NCBI GenBank assembly: GCA_905182015.1
Contig: CAJIZT010000001.1
Coordinates: 32,928 to 96,927, forward strand
Origin: an alpha proteobacterium MED-G09
GTDB taxonomy: Bacteria > Pseudomonadota > Alphaproteobacteria > MED-G09
Reading direction: 5' to 3'
DNA length: 64,000 bases
Positions within the stretch are counted from its first letter, which is position 1. Every line of letters starts with the position of its first letter. The translations under genes were made by a program, and so were the position numbers. Below, in pieces: positions 19,829 through 29,825 of the stretch. The notes beneath the pieces were generated by a model that was given only the letters and a program-made list of their open reading frames with translations, did not search any database and had not been told where the DNA came from.

Positions 19829-20916
19829 TGGTTTTATATTTTTTAAATAATTTTTTTTCAGATATTCCTGGATTAGCAATATTCAATTACCTAACCGTTA
19901 GGTCGGTATGTGCTATTTTAACTTCGCTATCGATTTGTCTTATTGTGGGGCCAAGATTCATAAAGTTTATGGAGAATAAACAAAAAAAAGGACAACCAAT
20001 AAGAATTGACGGACCTCCGTCACATCTATTAAGTAAAAAAGGTACACCAACTATGGGAGGAATTTTAATACTCCTCTCTTTGATCGTAAGTACACTAATT
20101 TGGTCAGACCTAGAAAATAATTTTATTTGGATTGTGCTGTATTCAACTTTGAGTTTTGGAATTCTTGGTTTTATTGATGATATGAAGAAGATTCTAAATT
20201 CTTCATCTGATGGAGTGTTGTGGAAAATTAAATTAATTTTCCAAATTTTAATTTCCCTGTCTGTAATATATTTAATTATTAATAGTGTTCCTGAATTTAT
20301 AAATTATTCTATTTCTCTTCCTTTTTTAAAATCTCCATGGGCGGTTTATAATTGGGTTTTTGTATTATTTTCTCTTTGTGTTCTAGTTGGAACCTCTAAC
20401 GCCGTGAACCTTACTGACGGTCTTGATGGGCTTGCTATTATTCCAGTTATGATAACTGCATCATCTATGGGATTGATAGCGTATTTAGCAGGTAATTATA
20501 TTTTTTCACATTATCTTTATATTCAATTTATTCCTGGTGCTGGAGAACTAACTGTCATATGCGCAGCCCTTTTTGGATCTGGGTTAGGATTTTTATGGTT
20601 TAATGCTCCTCCGGCTATGATCTTTATGGGGGATACTGGCTCACTGTCTCTTGGCGCATTATTAGCTTCTGTGGCTATTTCAGTTAAACATGAAATCGTT
20701 CTTTTTATTATTGGCGGTATTTTTGTTTTAGAGGCGGCTTCTGTGATTATTCAGGTCTCGTCATATAAACTAACAGGAAGAAGAGTTTTTATGATGGCTC
20801 CATTACACCATCATTATGAACAAAAGGGGTGGTCTGAAGCAACAGTAGTAATAAGGTTTTGGATTGTTTCCTTAATATTAGCAATCATAGGACTGGCTAC
20901 CCTTAAGGTGAGGTGA
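19828..20916 (+). CDS. mraY: Phospho-N-acetylmuramoyl-pentapeptide transferase
   Basis: GTPTMGGILIL, NAVNLTDGLDGLA, FMGDTGSLSLG, APLHHHYEQKGWSE. Confidence 0.97.
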   Translation: MVLYFLNNFFSDIPGLAIFNYLTVRSVCAILTSLSICLIVGPRFIKFMENKQKKGQPIRIDGPPSHLLSKKGTPTMGGILILLSLIVSTLIWSDLENNFIWIVLYSTLSFGILGFIDDMKKILNSSSDGVLWKIKLIFQILISLSVIYLIINSVPEFINYSISLPFLKSPWAVYNWVFVLFSLCVLVGTSNAVNLTDGLDGLAIIPVMITASSMGLIAYLAGNYIFSHYLYIQFIPGAGELTVICAALFGSGLGFLWFNAPPAMIFMGDTGSLSLGALLASVAISVKHEIVLFIIGGIFVLEAASVIIQVSSYKLTGRRVFMMAPLHHHYEQKGWSEATVVIRFWIVSLILAIIGLATLKVR

Positions 20917-20917
20917 A

Positions 20918-22201
20918 ATGATTAATTTAAAAAAATTTAATTCAAAAAAAGTTGGTATTTATGGTCTTGGGCTAACTGGGAAATCCATTAATAAAGCATT
21001 GGATTCTAGTGGAGCTGAAATTTATCTATGGGATGATAGTGCTAATCTAAGAAGCCAGTATTCAAGGAGCCATCAGGTAGTAATGGATCCAATAAAATGG
21101 CCATGGGATAAACTGGATTATTTTTTTCCTTCCCCTGGTCTAAATTTAAATAATAATAAAAAAACAAAAAATTTTAATTGTAAAAAAACTAAGTTGATGA
21201 GTGATATTTCTTTATTTGAAGAGGGTAGGGGTATAATTTTTCCTTCTGGGAAGATGATTGCCGTAACTGGAACAAATGGTAAATCTTCTACTGTAACGTT
21301 ACTATATGAGATCTTAAAAAATGAAGGATTTGATGTGAGGTTGGCTGGTAACATCGGAATACCAATCCTTAGCCTGAAGCCGGGTACAGAAAAGACTATA
21401 TACATTATAGAGGTTTCATCTTTTCAGCTTGAATTAACAAAAAATATTAAACCTGAGATAGCAATCTTATTAAATATATCTGAAGATCATTTAGATAAGC
21501 ACATTACTATTGAGGAGTATAGAAATATTAAGAGTCAGATATTTTGTAACCAAGATTCTAATGACTACTCTATAATATGCAATACTGATAAACATACTGA
21601 GACTGTTTCTAAAAATAAGTTTCTATCAAAAAAAATAGTTCTCAAGGAATCCAGTAACTTTCTTGATGAAAGGTATTACTCAAAAAACCTAAATGCAATA
21701 TGGGAAACTTTAAAAATTCTTAATATATCAAATAGCTCTATCTTAAATGGGTTTAATAATTTTAAAGGATTAAAGCACAGAATGGAGTTAATTTATGATA
21801 CTGGAAAGATAAGGTTTATTAATGACTCAAAGGCAACTAATCCTTCGGCAACAAATATGGCCTTTGATCTAAATAAAAATATTTTTTGGATTGGAGGGGG
21901 GGATGATAAAGGTAATGATTTATCAAAAATTAATTTAGATTCCGATAACCTTAAGCGAGTTTTTTTAATAGGGTCTGCCGCAGTGAAATTACTTTCATTA
22001 ACACCTGAAGTTAAGAAACCATTAATTTTTAAAAGCTTAACTTTAGCCCTAGAGGCAGCATATAAAGCTGCAAAAAAGGCTGGGGGTGGGAGCATTGTCC
22101 TTTCCCCTGGCTGTAGCTCTCATGATCAATTTGATGGTTATGAGGAAAGGGGGGATATATTTTCAAAAACTGCCCTATCGTTAATTGAGATGAAAAATTA
22201 A
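20918..22201 (+). CDS. murD: UDP-MurNAc-L-Ala:D-Glu ligase
   Basis: AVTGTNGKSSTVTLLYEIL, GNIGIPILS, INDSKATNPSATNMAF, LSPGCSSHDQFDGYEERGDIF. Confidence 0.96.
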   Translation: MINLKKFNSKKVGIYGLGLTGKSINKALDSSGAEIYLWDDSANLRSQYSRSHQVVMDPIKWPWDKLDYFFPSPGLNLNNNKKTKNFNCKKTKLMSDISLFEEGRGIIFPSGKMIAVTGTNGKSSTVTLLYEILKNEGFDVRLAGNIGIPILSLKPGTEKTIYIIEVSSFQLELTKNIKPEIAILLNISEDHLDKHITIEEYRNIKSQIFCNQDSNDYSIICNTDKHTETVSKNKFLSKKIVLKESSNFLDERYYSKNLNAIWETLKILNISNSSILNGFNNFKGLKHRMELIYDTGKIRFINDSKATNPSATNMAFDLNKNIFWIGGGDDKGNDLSKINLDSDNLKRVFLIGSAAVKLLSLTPEVKKPLIFKSLTLALEAAYKAAKKAGGGSIVLSPGCSSHDQFDGYEERGDIFSKTALSLIEMKN

Positions 22202-23377
22202 ATGCTAAGAATTTCTAGAAATAATATGGGGCCAGTTGGCTTGTGGTGGTACACTGTTGATAGATGGATGCTCTTCGGATTAATTATTCTTGGCTGTATT
22301 GGTTTATTCTTTTCTCTAGCAGTGAGTCCTGCTGAAGCTATAAGCATAAAGGCCGATACATATTTTTTTCTCACAAGGCATCTTATTTATTGCTGTGTGT
22401 CTTTGTTTTTTTTGATTTTCATTTCTATTTTATCTCCACATATCACAAGAAAATTATCATTGTTAATTTTTTTTATGAGTTTAATTGGAGTCTTTTTAAC
22501 GTTAATTATAGGGATTAGTAGCGGAGGTGCATCTCGGTGGTTACCCTTTTTTGGTTTCACCATTCAGCCTTCCGAATTTTTAAAGCCATCTTTAATTGTT
22601 GTCATTGCTTGGTTTTTGGCTAGATCTCAAATCGAAAATAATAAGTGGATACAGCTTATTCCACTCTTTCTAATATCATTAACCGTTATTCTTTTATTGC
22701 AGCAGCCGGACATAGGTCAAATAGTTCTTATAGTCCTAACGGTTATGGGACTCATGTTTTTTAATGGTCTTCCTTGGAAAATTGTCATTGGTTTGGTTTC
22801 CTCAGTTATCTTAGGATTTATTTTTCTATATTTTAACTTTTCACATGTATCTTTACGAGTTGATAATTGGCTAAACGTATGGTTTAAAACGGAATCATTG
22901 GACACTAGACCAACTCAAATATCGTCTGCAATAGATGCATTTGAAAATGGCGGACTTTTTGGCCAAGGTATTGGAGAGGGTTGGATGAAGTATAACTTAC
23001 CTGATGCGTATACAGATTTTATTTTTGCTGCTGTCGCAGAGGAGGGTGGCTTATTTATTATTTTATTAATTATTTTTGTTTATGGATTTTTAATAATGAG
23101 AGGGTTTTCAAAGATCCTAGGGATTAGAAATTATTTTAATCAACTCGCTGCTTCAGGATTACTATTAATTTTTGGACTTCAAACATTATTTCATATGGCT
23201 GTTAATCTAAGCTTAGTTCCCGCCAAAGGCATGACACTTCCCTTCATCTCTTATGGAGGATCTTCAATAATGGCATTAGGGATATGTATGGGAATGTTTT
23301 TATCTTTGACCAAAAAAAATAATCCTAGGGCTGAGCAAGAAAAAACAGAATACAATTATTCGGGGATACAATTTTAA
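22202..23377 (+). CDS. ftsW: Lipid II glycosyltransferase/SEDS protein FtsW
   Basis: ISSGGASRWLPFFGFTIQPSEFLKPSLIV, GQGIGEGWMKYNLPDAYTDFIFAAVAEEGG, LPFISYGGSSIMALG. Confidence 0.95.
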   Translation: MLRISRNNMGPVGLWWYTVDRWMLFGLIILGCIGLFFSLAVSPAEAISIKADTYFFLTRHLIYCCVSLFFLIFISILSPHITRKLSLLIFFMSLIGVFLTLIIGISSGGASRWLPFFGFTIQPSEFLKPSLIVVIAWFLARSQIENNKWIQLIPLFLISLTVILLLQQPDIGQIVLIVLTVMGLMFFNGLPWKIVIGLVSSVILGFIFLYFNFSHVSLRVDNWLNVWFKTESLDTRPTQISSAIDAFENGGLFGQGIGEGWMKYNLPDAYTDFIFAAVAEEGGLFIILLIIFVYGFLIMRGFSKILGIRNYFNQLAASGLLLIFGLQTLFHMAVNLSLVPAKGMTLPFISYGGSSIMALGICMGMFLSLTKKNNPRAEQEKTEYNYSGIQF

Positions 23378-23380
23378 CTA

Positions 23381-24478
23381 ATGAATGGTGTAAATAAAAA
23401 TATATTATTAGCAGCTGGTGGAACTGGGGGACATCTTCATGGGGCGCAAAGTGTTGCACTAGAGCTCGATTCTCAGGGCTGTAATGTTTATCTTCTAACC
23501 GACAGGAGGGTTGAAAGCTTAATAAAGGGCTTCAAGCTAGATAATATTAAAGAGGTTTCATCTGCCTCCTTCACCAATGAGAGAATATATAAGTGGCCAT
23601 TAGTATTCGCTAGATTACTGTTTGGTTTTGTATCTTCATTGATATGGATAAAAAAATTCAAACCAAAATTAGTTATTGGGTTTGGAGGTTATCCTACTGT
23701 ACCAGTTATCCTTGCTGCAAAAGTATTCGGGTTAAAGATTATTATTCATGAACAGAATATGATTCTTGGTAGGGCCAATAAGCTTTTAGCTAATTTAGCA
23801 GACATTATAACCTTGGGTTTTATTGATGCATCTGGGGTTTCAGACAAACATAGAGATAAAACTTCTTTTTCTGGTAACCCAATTCGACATGAGTTGATTA
23901 ACACAATAAATCCCTACAAAGTTTTTAGCGGAAGCGGTAAGTTTAGGTTAATTATTTTTGGAGGTAGTCAAGGTGCTTCTTTTTTTTCAAAAACCATTCC
24001 CGCCAGCTTAAAAATGTTATCAAGCAAGAAGAGATTATCGTTAGAAGTTTTTCATCAAGTAAGGCCTGAGGAGGTTCAGAATATTAAGAATTTTTATAAT
24101 TCAAATAAAATTATTGCTGAGGTTTCTTGTTTTTTTGATAATTTACCAGCATTATTAAATTCATCTCATTTGATAATTTCTAGATCTGGCGCCTCTACAG
24201 TAAGTGAGATTGCTGCAATTGGCAGACCGGCTATATTTATTCCCCTCCCTCACTCGATAGATAATGATCAAAAATTAAATGCTTCTTTGTTAGAAAAATC
24301 CGGACAAGCGATTGTTCAAAAAGAGAAAGAGGCTAATTCTGATTGGTTCTATAAGACAATAGATAAATTAATAGATTCTCCAGATACTTTGATAAAAATG
24401 AATAAAAAGACAAATGTTAATAAGCATAAAAACGGAGCTGCCAATATTGGAAAAATAGTTAGAGGGTTTTTAAATTAA
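23381..24478 (+). CDS. murG: Lipid II synthase (MurG glycosyltransferase)
   Basis: AAGGTGGHLHGAQSVALEL, GFGGYPTVPVILAAKVFGLKIIIHEQNMILGRANKLLA, GGSQGA, SRSGASTVSEIAAIGRPAIFIPLP. Confidence 0.95.
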   Translation: MNGVNKNILLAAGGTGGHLHGAQSVALELDSQGCNVYLLTDRRVESLIKGFKLDNIKEVSSASFTNERIYKWPLVFARLLFGFVSSLIWIKKFKPKLVIGFGGYPTVPVILAAKVFGLKIIIHEQNMILGRANKLLANLADIITLGFIDASGVSDKHRDKTSFSGNPIRHELINTINPYKVFSGSGKFRLIIFGGSQGASFFSKTIPASLKMLSSKKRLSLEVFHQVRPEEVQNIKNFYNSNKIIAEVSCFFDNLPALLNSSHLIISRSGASTVSEIAAIGRPAIFIPLPHSIDNDQKLNASLLEKSGQAIVQKEKEANSDWFYKTIDKLIDSPDTLIKMNKKTNVNKHKNGAANIGKIVRGFLN

Positions 24479-24493
24479 AATGAAGGTATTATC

Positions 24494-25876
24494 TTGAAAA
24501 ATATTCACTTAGTGGGAATTGGCGGAATTGGTATGAGTGGAATAGCTGAGATTATGAATAATCTCGGATACAGCATAACTGGCTCTGACCAAGAGGATAA
24601 TTCTAATGTAAGACGGCTAAAAGCTAACGGAATAAAGATTTTTCTTGGACATAACCCTGATAATATTTCTGGCGCATCCTTGGTTGTTTATTCTTCAGCA
24701 ATACCAAACGATAACTGCGAGTTAATAGGTGCTCGAGAGCTTAATGTTCCTATTATAGGGCGCTCCGATATGTTGAGAGAGCTCATGAGAATGAAACAAA
24801 CTATTACAGTTTCGGGTAGTCATGGGAAGACTACAACAGTGTCAATTATCGCTGAAATTTTAGATCAAGCCAGCTTCGATCCAACTGTGATTAACGGAGG
24901 AATTATTAATTCTTATGGGTCAAATACGAAACTAGGGTCTGGTGATTTAATGCTTGTTGAAACAGATGAATCTGACGGAAGTTTTTCTTTTCTACCTTCT
25001 TTTTCTGGGGTTATAACATCCATCGATAATGAGCATGTAGATTATTATGGAAGCTATAGTAAATTACTAGATTCGTTTCGCGCCTATTGTAATAATATTT
25101 CACCTTTCGGTTTTCTCGCTGTTTCGGAAAAAGATAAACATATTAAAGATCTTATTAAAAATATTCATTCTTTGAATATTTTTAAATATGGCTTTAGTGA
25201 TGACTGCGATGTACGTGGTGAAATTATTCGTAAGGACAGAAATGGGACTTTCTTTAATATTGTTATAAAAGAAAAAAAAGAACAAGAAATTCATATCAAA
25301 AATATATACTTTCCAATGTTAGGAGAGCACAATATTGAAAACGCACTTGCTGCTGTAACTGTTGCTTATAATTTTAAGATTAATGATAAGGTAATAAAAA
25401 AAGCATTGGAGTCTTTTAGTGGTGTAGGTCGAAGACTTAGTAAAATATACGAATATAATGATATTTTTTTTTATGATGACTATGCCCATCACCCTACTGA
25501 AATTCAAGAAACAATAAGGGCTCTAAAGTCAAATAAAGGCAGGTTGATTTGTGTTCTACAACCACATCGATATTCCAGATTGAGAGATACATACAAGGAT
25601 TATTGCAGTTGCTTTAATGGAGCAGATATAACTATTATTTTACCAATATATGAAGCGGGTGAAGCTATGATTGAAGGTATAAGGGGAGATATTTTAGTAA
25701 ACGATATATTTAAAAATGGTTACTCAGAGGCTATTTATGTAGATAACTTTTCTGAAGTTAAGGAGAGAATTTTGGGGATGCTTAGACCCCATGACACAGT
25801 AGTCTTTATGGGGGCTGGATCGATTTCTTCCTGGTGTAATATTTTTTCTGAAGAAATGAAATTGAAAAATTTATAA
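24494..25876 (+). CDS. murC: UDP-MurNAc:L-Ala ligase
   Basis: IHLVGIGGIGMSGIAEIMNNLGYSITGSD, VSGSHGKTTTVSIIAEIL, DDYAHHPTEIQETI. Confidence 0.96.
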   Translation: MKNIHLVGIGGIGMSGIAEIMNNLGYSITGSDQEDNSNVRRLKANGIKIFLGHNPDNISGASLVVYSSAIPNDNCELIGARELNVPIIGRSDMLRELMRMKQTITVSGSHGKTTTVSIIAEILDQASFDPTVINGGIINSYGSNTKLGSGDLMLVETDESDGSFSFLPSFSGVITSIDNEHVDYYGSYSKLLDSFRAYCNNISPFGFLAVSEKDKHIKDLIKNIHSLNIFKYGFSDDCDVRGEIIRKDRNGTFFNIVIKEKKEQEIHIKNIYFPMLGEHNIENALAAVTVAYNFKINDKVIKKALESFSGVGRRLSKIYEYNDIFFYDDYAHHPTEIQETIRALKSNKGRLICVLQPHRYSRLRDTYKDYCSCFNGADITIILPIYEAGEAMIEGIRGDILVNDIFKNGYSEAIYVDNFSEVKERILGMLRPHDTVVFMGAGSISSWCNIFSEEMKLKNL

Positions 25877-26799
25877 TGAATAAAAGTTTCCTAGATATAT
25901 TGGTCTATCCAGAAATTTTTTCTCAATTATCTGGTAAAAGCTTTTGTAATAAATCAGTCGGAAGTCTTTCCTGGCTAAAAGTTGGTGGATCAGCAGAATA
26001 CCTCTACATCCCCTCTAATGAGGAGGACCTTTCGTTGCTACTCGGCTCCCTTCATGATGAAATCAATTTGCATATTTTCGGAAAATTATCGAATACACTT
26101 ATTCGAGATGGTGGTATTTCTGGCTTAACTATCTTAATCCCTTCTTCTTTTTGCGGTATTGAGCTGGTGAGCGATACAAAACTTCAGGTTGGATCAGGCG
26201 TTTCTGATAAAGTTTTGGCAAATAGATGTCTTAGCCTAGGAATAGGAGGAATGGAATTTTTATCTGGAATTCCAGGCAGTATAGGTGGCGGTGTATTTAT
26301 GAATGCCGGCTCTTTTGGTTCGGAATTTAAGGATATTGTTTTAGAGGTAAATTTCATTTCGAAAAGTGGAAAAAAAATTATAAAAAAAAGGGATGAAATA
26401 GATTTTGGATATAGAAAAACCAATCTTTGCGATAATATGATTATAACTTCAGTATTAATGGAGGGGTTTTTGAAAGACTCCTTCGATATAAAAGAAATAA
26501 TGAAAGATATCAATCTTCAGAGAACTTTGTCGCAACCTCAAGGACGACCAACTGGAGGCAGTACCTTTAAAAATACTAAAAACTATAAGGCTTGGGAGCT
26601 AATAAATAAATCTGGAATGTCTAAAGCTTATTGTGGGGAAGCAATTGTCTCCAATGTCCATAGCAATTTTTTAATCAATAAAGGTAAAGCAACCGCAAAA
26701 GACTTTGAGAATCTAGGTAATATGATTATTGAAGAAGTTAAAAATGAATTAGGTATTTTGCTCGAATGGGAAATTCAAATTGTTGGTGATAATGAGTAG
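25876..26799 (+). CDS. murB: UDP-N-acetylenolpyruvoylglucosamine reductase
   Basis: SWLKVGGSAEYLYIPSNEEDL, GMEFLSGIPGSIGGGVFMNAG, QPQGRPTGGSTFKN. Confidence 0.95.
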   Translation: MNKSFLDILVYPEIFSQLSGKSFCNKSVGSLSWLKVGGSAEYLYIPSNEEDLSLLLGSLHDEINLHIFGKLSNTLIRDGGISGLTILIPSSFCGIELVSDTKLQVGSGVSDKVLANRCLSLGIGGMEFLSGIPGSIGGGVFMNAGSFGSEFKDIVLEVNFISKSGKKIIKKRDEIDFGYRKTNLCDNMIITSVLMEGFLKDSFDIKEIMKDINLQRTLSQPQGRPTGGSTFKNTKNYKAWELINKSGMSKAYCGEAIVSNVHSNFLINKGKATAKDFENLGNMIIEEVKNELGILLEWEIQIVGDNE

Positions 26800-27721
26800 A
26801 TGGGTTCATAATAAGCATATTGCTGTTTTAATGGGAGGTGATTCATCAGAGAGAGACGTAAGCCTCTCTTCTGGAAATAATGTTTTGTATTCGTTAAGTA
26901 ATATGGGGTTTAAGACCACAGCGATAGATTGTATAGAAGATTTTCTTGATGTTTTAATGGAGGTTAACCCTGATATTTGTTTTAATGCATTGCATGGGGG
27001 CGACGGAGAGAATGGCTCTATGCAAAGGCTGCTTGAAAGAGAGGGTATTCATTATACTCATTCAGGAGTTACAGCATCGATGAATGCAATGAATAAGCTT
27101 TTTTCAAAGAATTTATTTTTAGAAAACGATATCAATACCCCTCCATATGAAATAGTTAATGTGGATAAACTAAATATGATTCAGCGCAAAAATCCTTTTG
27201 TTATAAAGCCCATTAACGGTGGTTCAAGTAAAGGTGTTTATGCTATTTTAAATGAATCAGATAAGCTCGGTATTTCAAGCATTCAGAATTTTTGGTGCTA
27301 TGGAGATAAGGTTTTGATTGAAGACTATATAGAAGGAAAAGAGCTTACTTGTGCTGTTTTCAACGGTAATCCTACGGGTGTTATGGAGGTAATAGCTAAA
27401 AATAATTTTTATGATTATGATTCCAAGTACAGTGATGATGGTTCTGAACATATTATTCCTGCTGAAATTCCTTCTGAGATTTATAGTTTAGTTCAGGATA
27501 TTTCCCTTAAAACACATAAAATATTTGGGTGCAGAGGTGTTACTAGATCTGATTTTCGATGGAATAATAAATTAAATTCAAAGGGGTTATTCATTTTAGA
27601 AATAAATACACAGCCCGGTATGACTTCGAAATCTTTAGTTCCTGAATTGGTTAAGAAATTAGGTTTCAGCTTTAACGATCTTGTCTTGTCTCTAGTGGAG
27701 GGTGCATCTTGCAATCGTTAA
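26792..27721 (+). CDS. ddl: D-alanine-D-alanine ligase
   Basis: IAVLMGGDSSERDVSLSSG, ALHGGDGENGSMQRLLEREGIHYTHSGV, FILEINTQPGMTSKSLVPE; ATG at 26792 preferred over listed 26780. Confidence 0.94.
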   Translation: MSRWVHNKHIAVLMGGDSSERDVSLSSGNNVLYSLSNMGFKTTAIDCIEDFLDVLMEVNPDICFNALHGGDGENGSMQRLLEREGIHYTHSGVTASMNAMNKLFSKNLFLENDINTPPYEIVNVDKLNMIQRKNPFVIKPINGGSSKGVYAILNESDKLGISSIQNFWCYGDKVLIEDYIEGKELTCAVFNGNPTGVMEVIAKNNFYDYDSKYSDDGSEHIIPAEIPSEIYSLVQDISLKTHKIFGCRGVTRSDFRWNNKLNSKGLFILEINTQPGMTSKSLVPELVKKLGFSFNDLVLSLVEGASCNR

Positions 27722-28443
27722 AAATAAAAAAATACCTCATTCTTTCTGGAACGTTAATTATTATTCTATCAATTGTTGGGATACTTTTTTATAAGGAAGG
27801 AGTTCTTAACGATCATATAGTAAAAAAAGTAGAAGAATTCTTTTTAGTTAAAAATATTGAAACGATTGGCAGGAAGAGAGCCTCCAAGCCTAAGTTATTG
27901 TCTATTTTAAAAAATTATCAGAATACCACTCTTTTATCCTTAGACCTAGAAAGCATTCAAATGGAAGTTGAAAAAGTTCCTTGGATTAAGAAGGTTATCA
28001 TTAGGAGAATTCTTCCTAACAAATTAAGCCTAACAATTGAAGAGTTCATTCCAAAAGCAGTTTGGGTGAGAGGTCGGGACCGATTTGTTCTAGATAGAAA
28101 TGGTTATTTAATAGAAAAAATATTTGATCAGGAGTATAAAAATTATTTTACAGTCAAGGGAGTAGAAGCAGATTTAAACCTTATGATGCTAATTGAAAAT
28201 CTTGAAAATTTTCCTGAAATTTATAACCAAATAGATTATGCAAACTTCATAGGAAGAAGGCGCTGGGATTTACATTACAAAACTGGAGTTAAAATTCTCC
28301 TACCGCAGGATAAAGTCAATGATTCACTTTCCATCCTTCAATCTTACATTAAAAATAATAGACTGATTGAGAAAGGTCATAAGAAAATAGACTTAAGGGT
28401 GGATGGAAAAATAACAACAGATAGAGTAATGAAAAATGATTAA
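27709..28443 (+). CDS. ftsQ: Cell division protein FtsQ
   Basis: N-terminal TM, POTRA-like region (SLDLESIQMEVEKVPWIKKVIIRRILPNKLSLTIEEFIPKAVW); between ddl and ftsA. Confidence 0.9.
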   Translation: MQSLKIKKYLILSGTLIIILSIVGILFYKEGVLNDHIVKKVEEFFLVKNIETIGRKRASKPKLLSILKNYQNTTLLSLDLESIQMEVEKVPWIKKVIIRRILPNKLSLTIEEFIPKAVWVRGRDRFVLDRNGYLIEKIFDQEYKNYFTVKGVEADLNLMMLIENLENFPEIYNQIDYANFIGRRRWDLHYKTGVKILLPQDKVNDSLSILQSYIKNNRLIEKGHKKIDLRVDGKITTDRVMKND

Positions 28444-28466
28444 CTCTCAATTAGGTTTTCTTATCA

Positions 28467-29756
28467 ATGGTTAATATAAAAAATAAACAGCATGATTTTT
28501 TTATCGATAGTAAGATTAACTATCAGACAGATAATATTATTACCTCTATTGATATTGGTTCGGATAAAATTATTTGTTTTATAGCAAAAGTTGATAGGAT
28601 TTTAGATAAAAAAAAGCCTCGTGTAATAGGCTTTGGATGCTCCCAGTCGAAGGGTTTAAAGAACGCTGGTATTACTGATATCACCGACCTGGAGAAGTCG
28701 ATAAGGAAAGCGGTTAATCAAGCTGAAAATTCAGCAGGAGTGGAAGTTAAGAATGTATCAGTCAATATCTCAGGAAATTATATCAAAACTGAACGTTTAT
28801 TTGGCGAGATAATCATTGGTAATAGTATAATCAATCATAACCATGTTGCTCAGGTGATTAGTATAGCTAAAAAGAAGTTTAATTCTAAAAATAAAAAAGT
28901 GCTTCATGTTATTCCTTCTCACTTTACAGCTGACGGTATTAAAAACATCGCCAACCCAAACGGTATGAGCGCAAATAAACTTGGCGTTAAATTACTTTTT
29001 ATATATGGAATGCCTAACCACCTAGATAACCTTGAAATGATTGTAAAAAATTGTTTTTTAAATGTAATAAATTTTACAGCCAAGCCATACGTCTCAGCTT
29101 TATCTACCCTAACTAAGGAAGAGCAGCATTCGGGCGCTGTTTGCCTTGATATTGGATCGGGAAGTACCTCTATTTCTATTTTTATTGATGGTTCAATGGT
29201 TTTTGCAAAATCTATTAATATTGGAGGGTGGTATATATCAAGTGACATTTCTAAAATTTTATCAACACCCTTTGAGCAAGCAGAAGCTTTAAAAACTCTC
29301 TATGGCAGCGCTTTAAGGGGACCAAATGACGGAGAATATATTTATCAAACACCTCTAATGGGAAGTGATTCCGACGAAAGATTATCATTTTCAAGATCAA
29401 AATTAATTTCAATTATTCGGCCTCGTTTCTACGAAATACTTATCCATGCAAAGAGGTGTATTGAGCAATCAGGATATTACGATATTGCAAAAAGAAACAC
29501 TGTTATTACAGGCGGAGGTTCGGAATTAATAGGTAGTATTGAATTTTCTGAAAGAATTTTAGAATCCAGAGTTCGGTCAGGTAAACCATTAAATATTGAT
29601 GGGTTGAATGAAGAAATCTCTGGCCCAGCTTTTTCATCATGTGCCGGTATGCTTATTCATTCGATATTATCTTTGAAAAAAGATATGAATGATAAGCCTA
29701 ACCAACAAAATTTTGCTTCTAAATTTATACAAAAAATTATGGGTTCTGGTTTTTAA
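28467..29756 (+). CDS. ftsA: Cell division protein FtsA
   Basis: TSIDIGSDKIICFIAKVD, AVCLDIGSGSTSISIFIDGSMVFAKSINIGG, VITGGGSELIG. Confidence 0.95.
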   Translation: MVNIKNKQHDFFIDSKINYQTDNIITSIDIGSDKIICFIAKVDRILDKKKPRVIGFGCSQSKGLKNAGITDITDLEKSIRKAVNQAENSAGVEVKNVSVNISGNYIKTERLFGEIIIGNSIINHNHVAQVISIAKKKFNSKNKKVLHVIPSHFTADGIKNIANPNGMSANKLGVKLLFIYGMPNHLDNLEMIVKNCFLNVINFTAKPYVSALSTLTKEEQHSGAVCLDIGSGSTSISIFIDGSMVFAKSINIGGWYISSDISKILSTPFEQAEALKTLYGSALRGPNDGEYIYQTPLMGSDSDERLSFSRSKLISIIRPRFYEILIHAKRCIEQSGYYDIAKRNTVITGGGSELIGSIEFSERILESRVRSGKPLNIDGLNEEISGPAFSSCAGMLIHSILSLKKDMNDKPNQQNFASKFIQKIMGSGF

Positions 29757-29825
29757 TCAATAACTTATTATTGATAAATGAATAGAATCAGTTGAAAATT
29801 AAAGTATTCTCAAACGAGGTGTATT

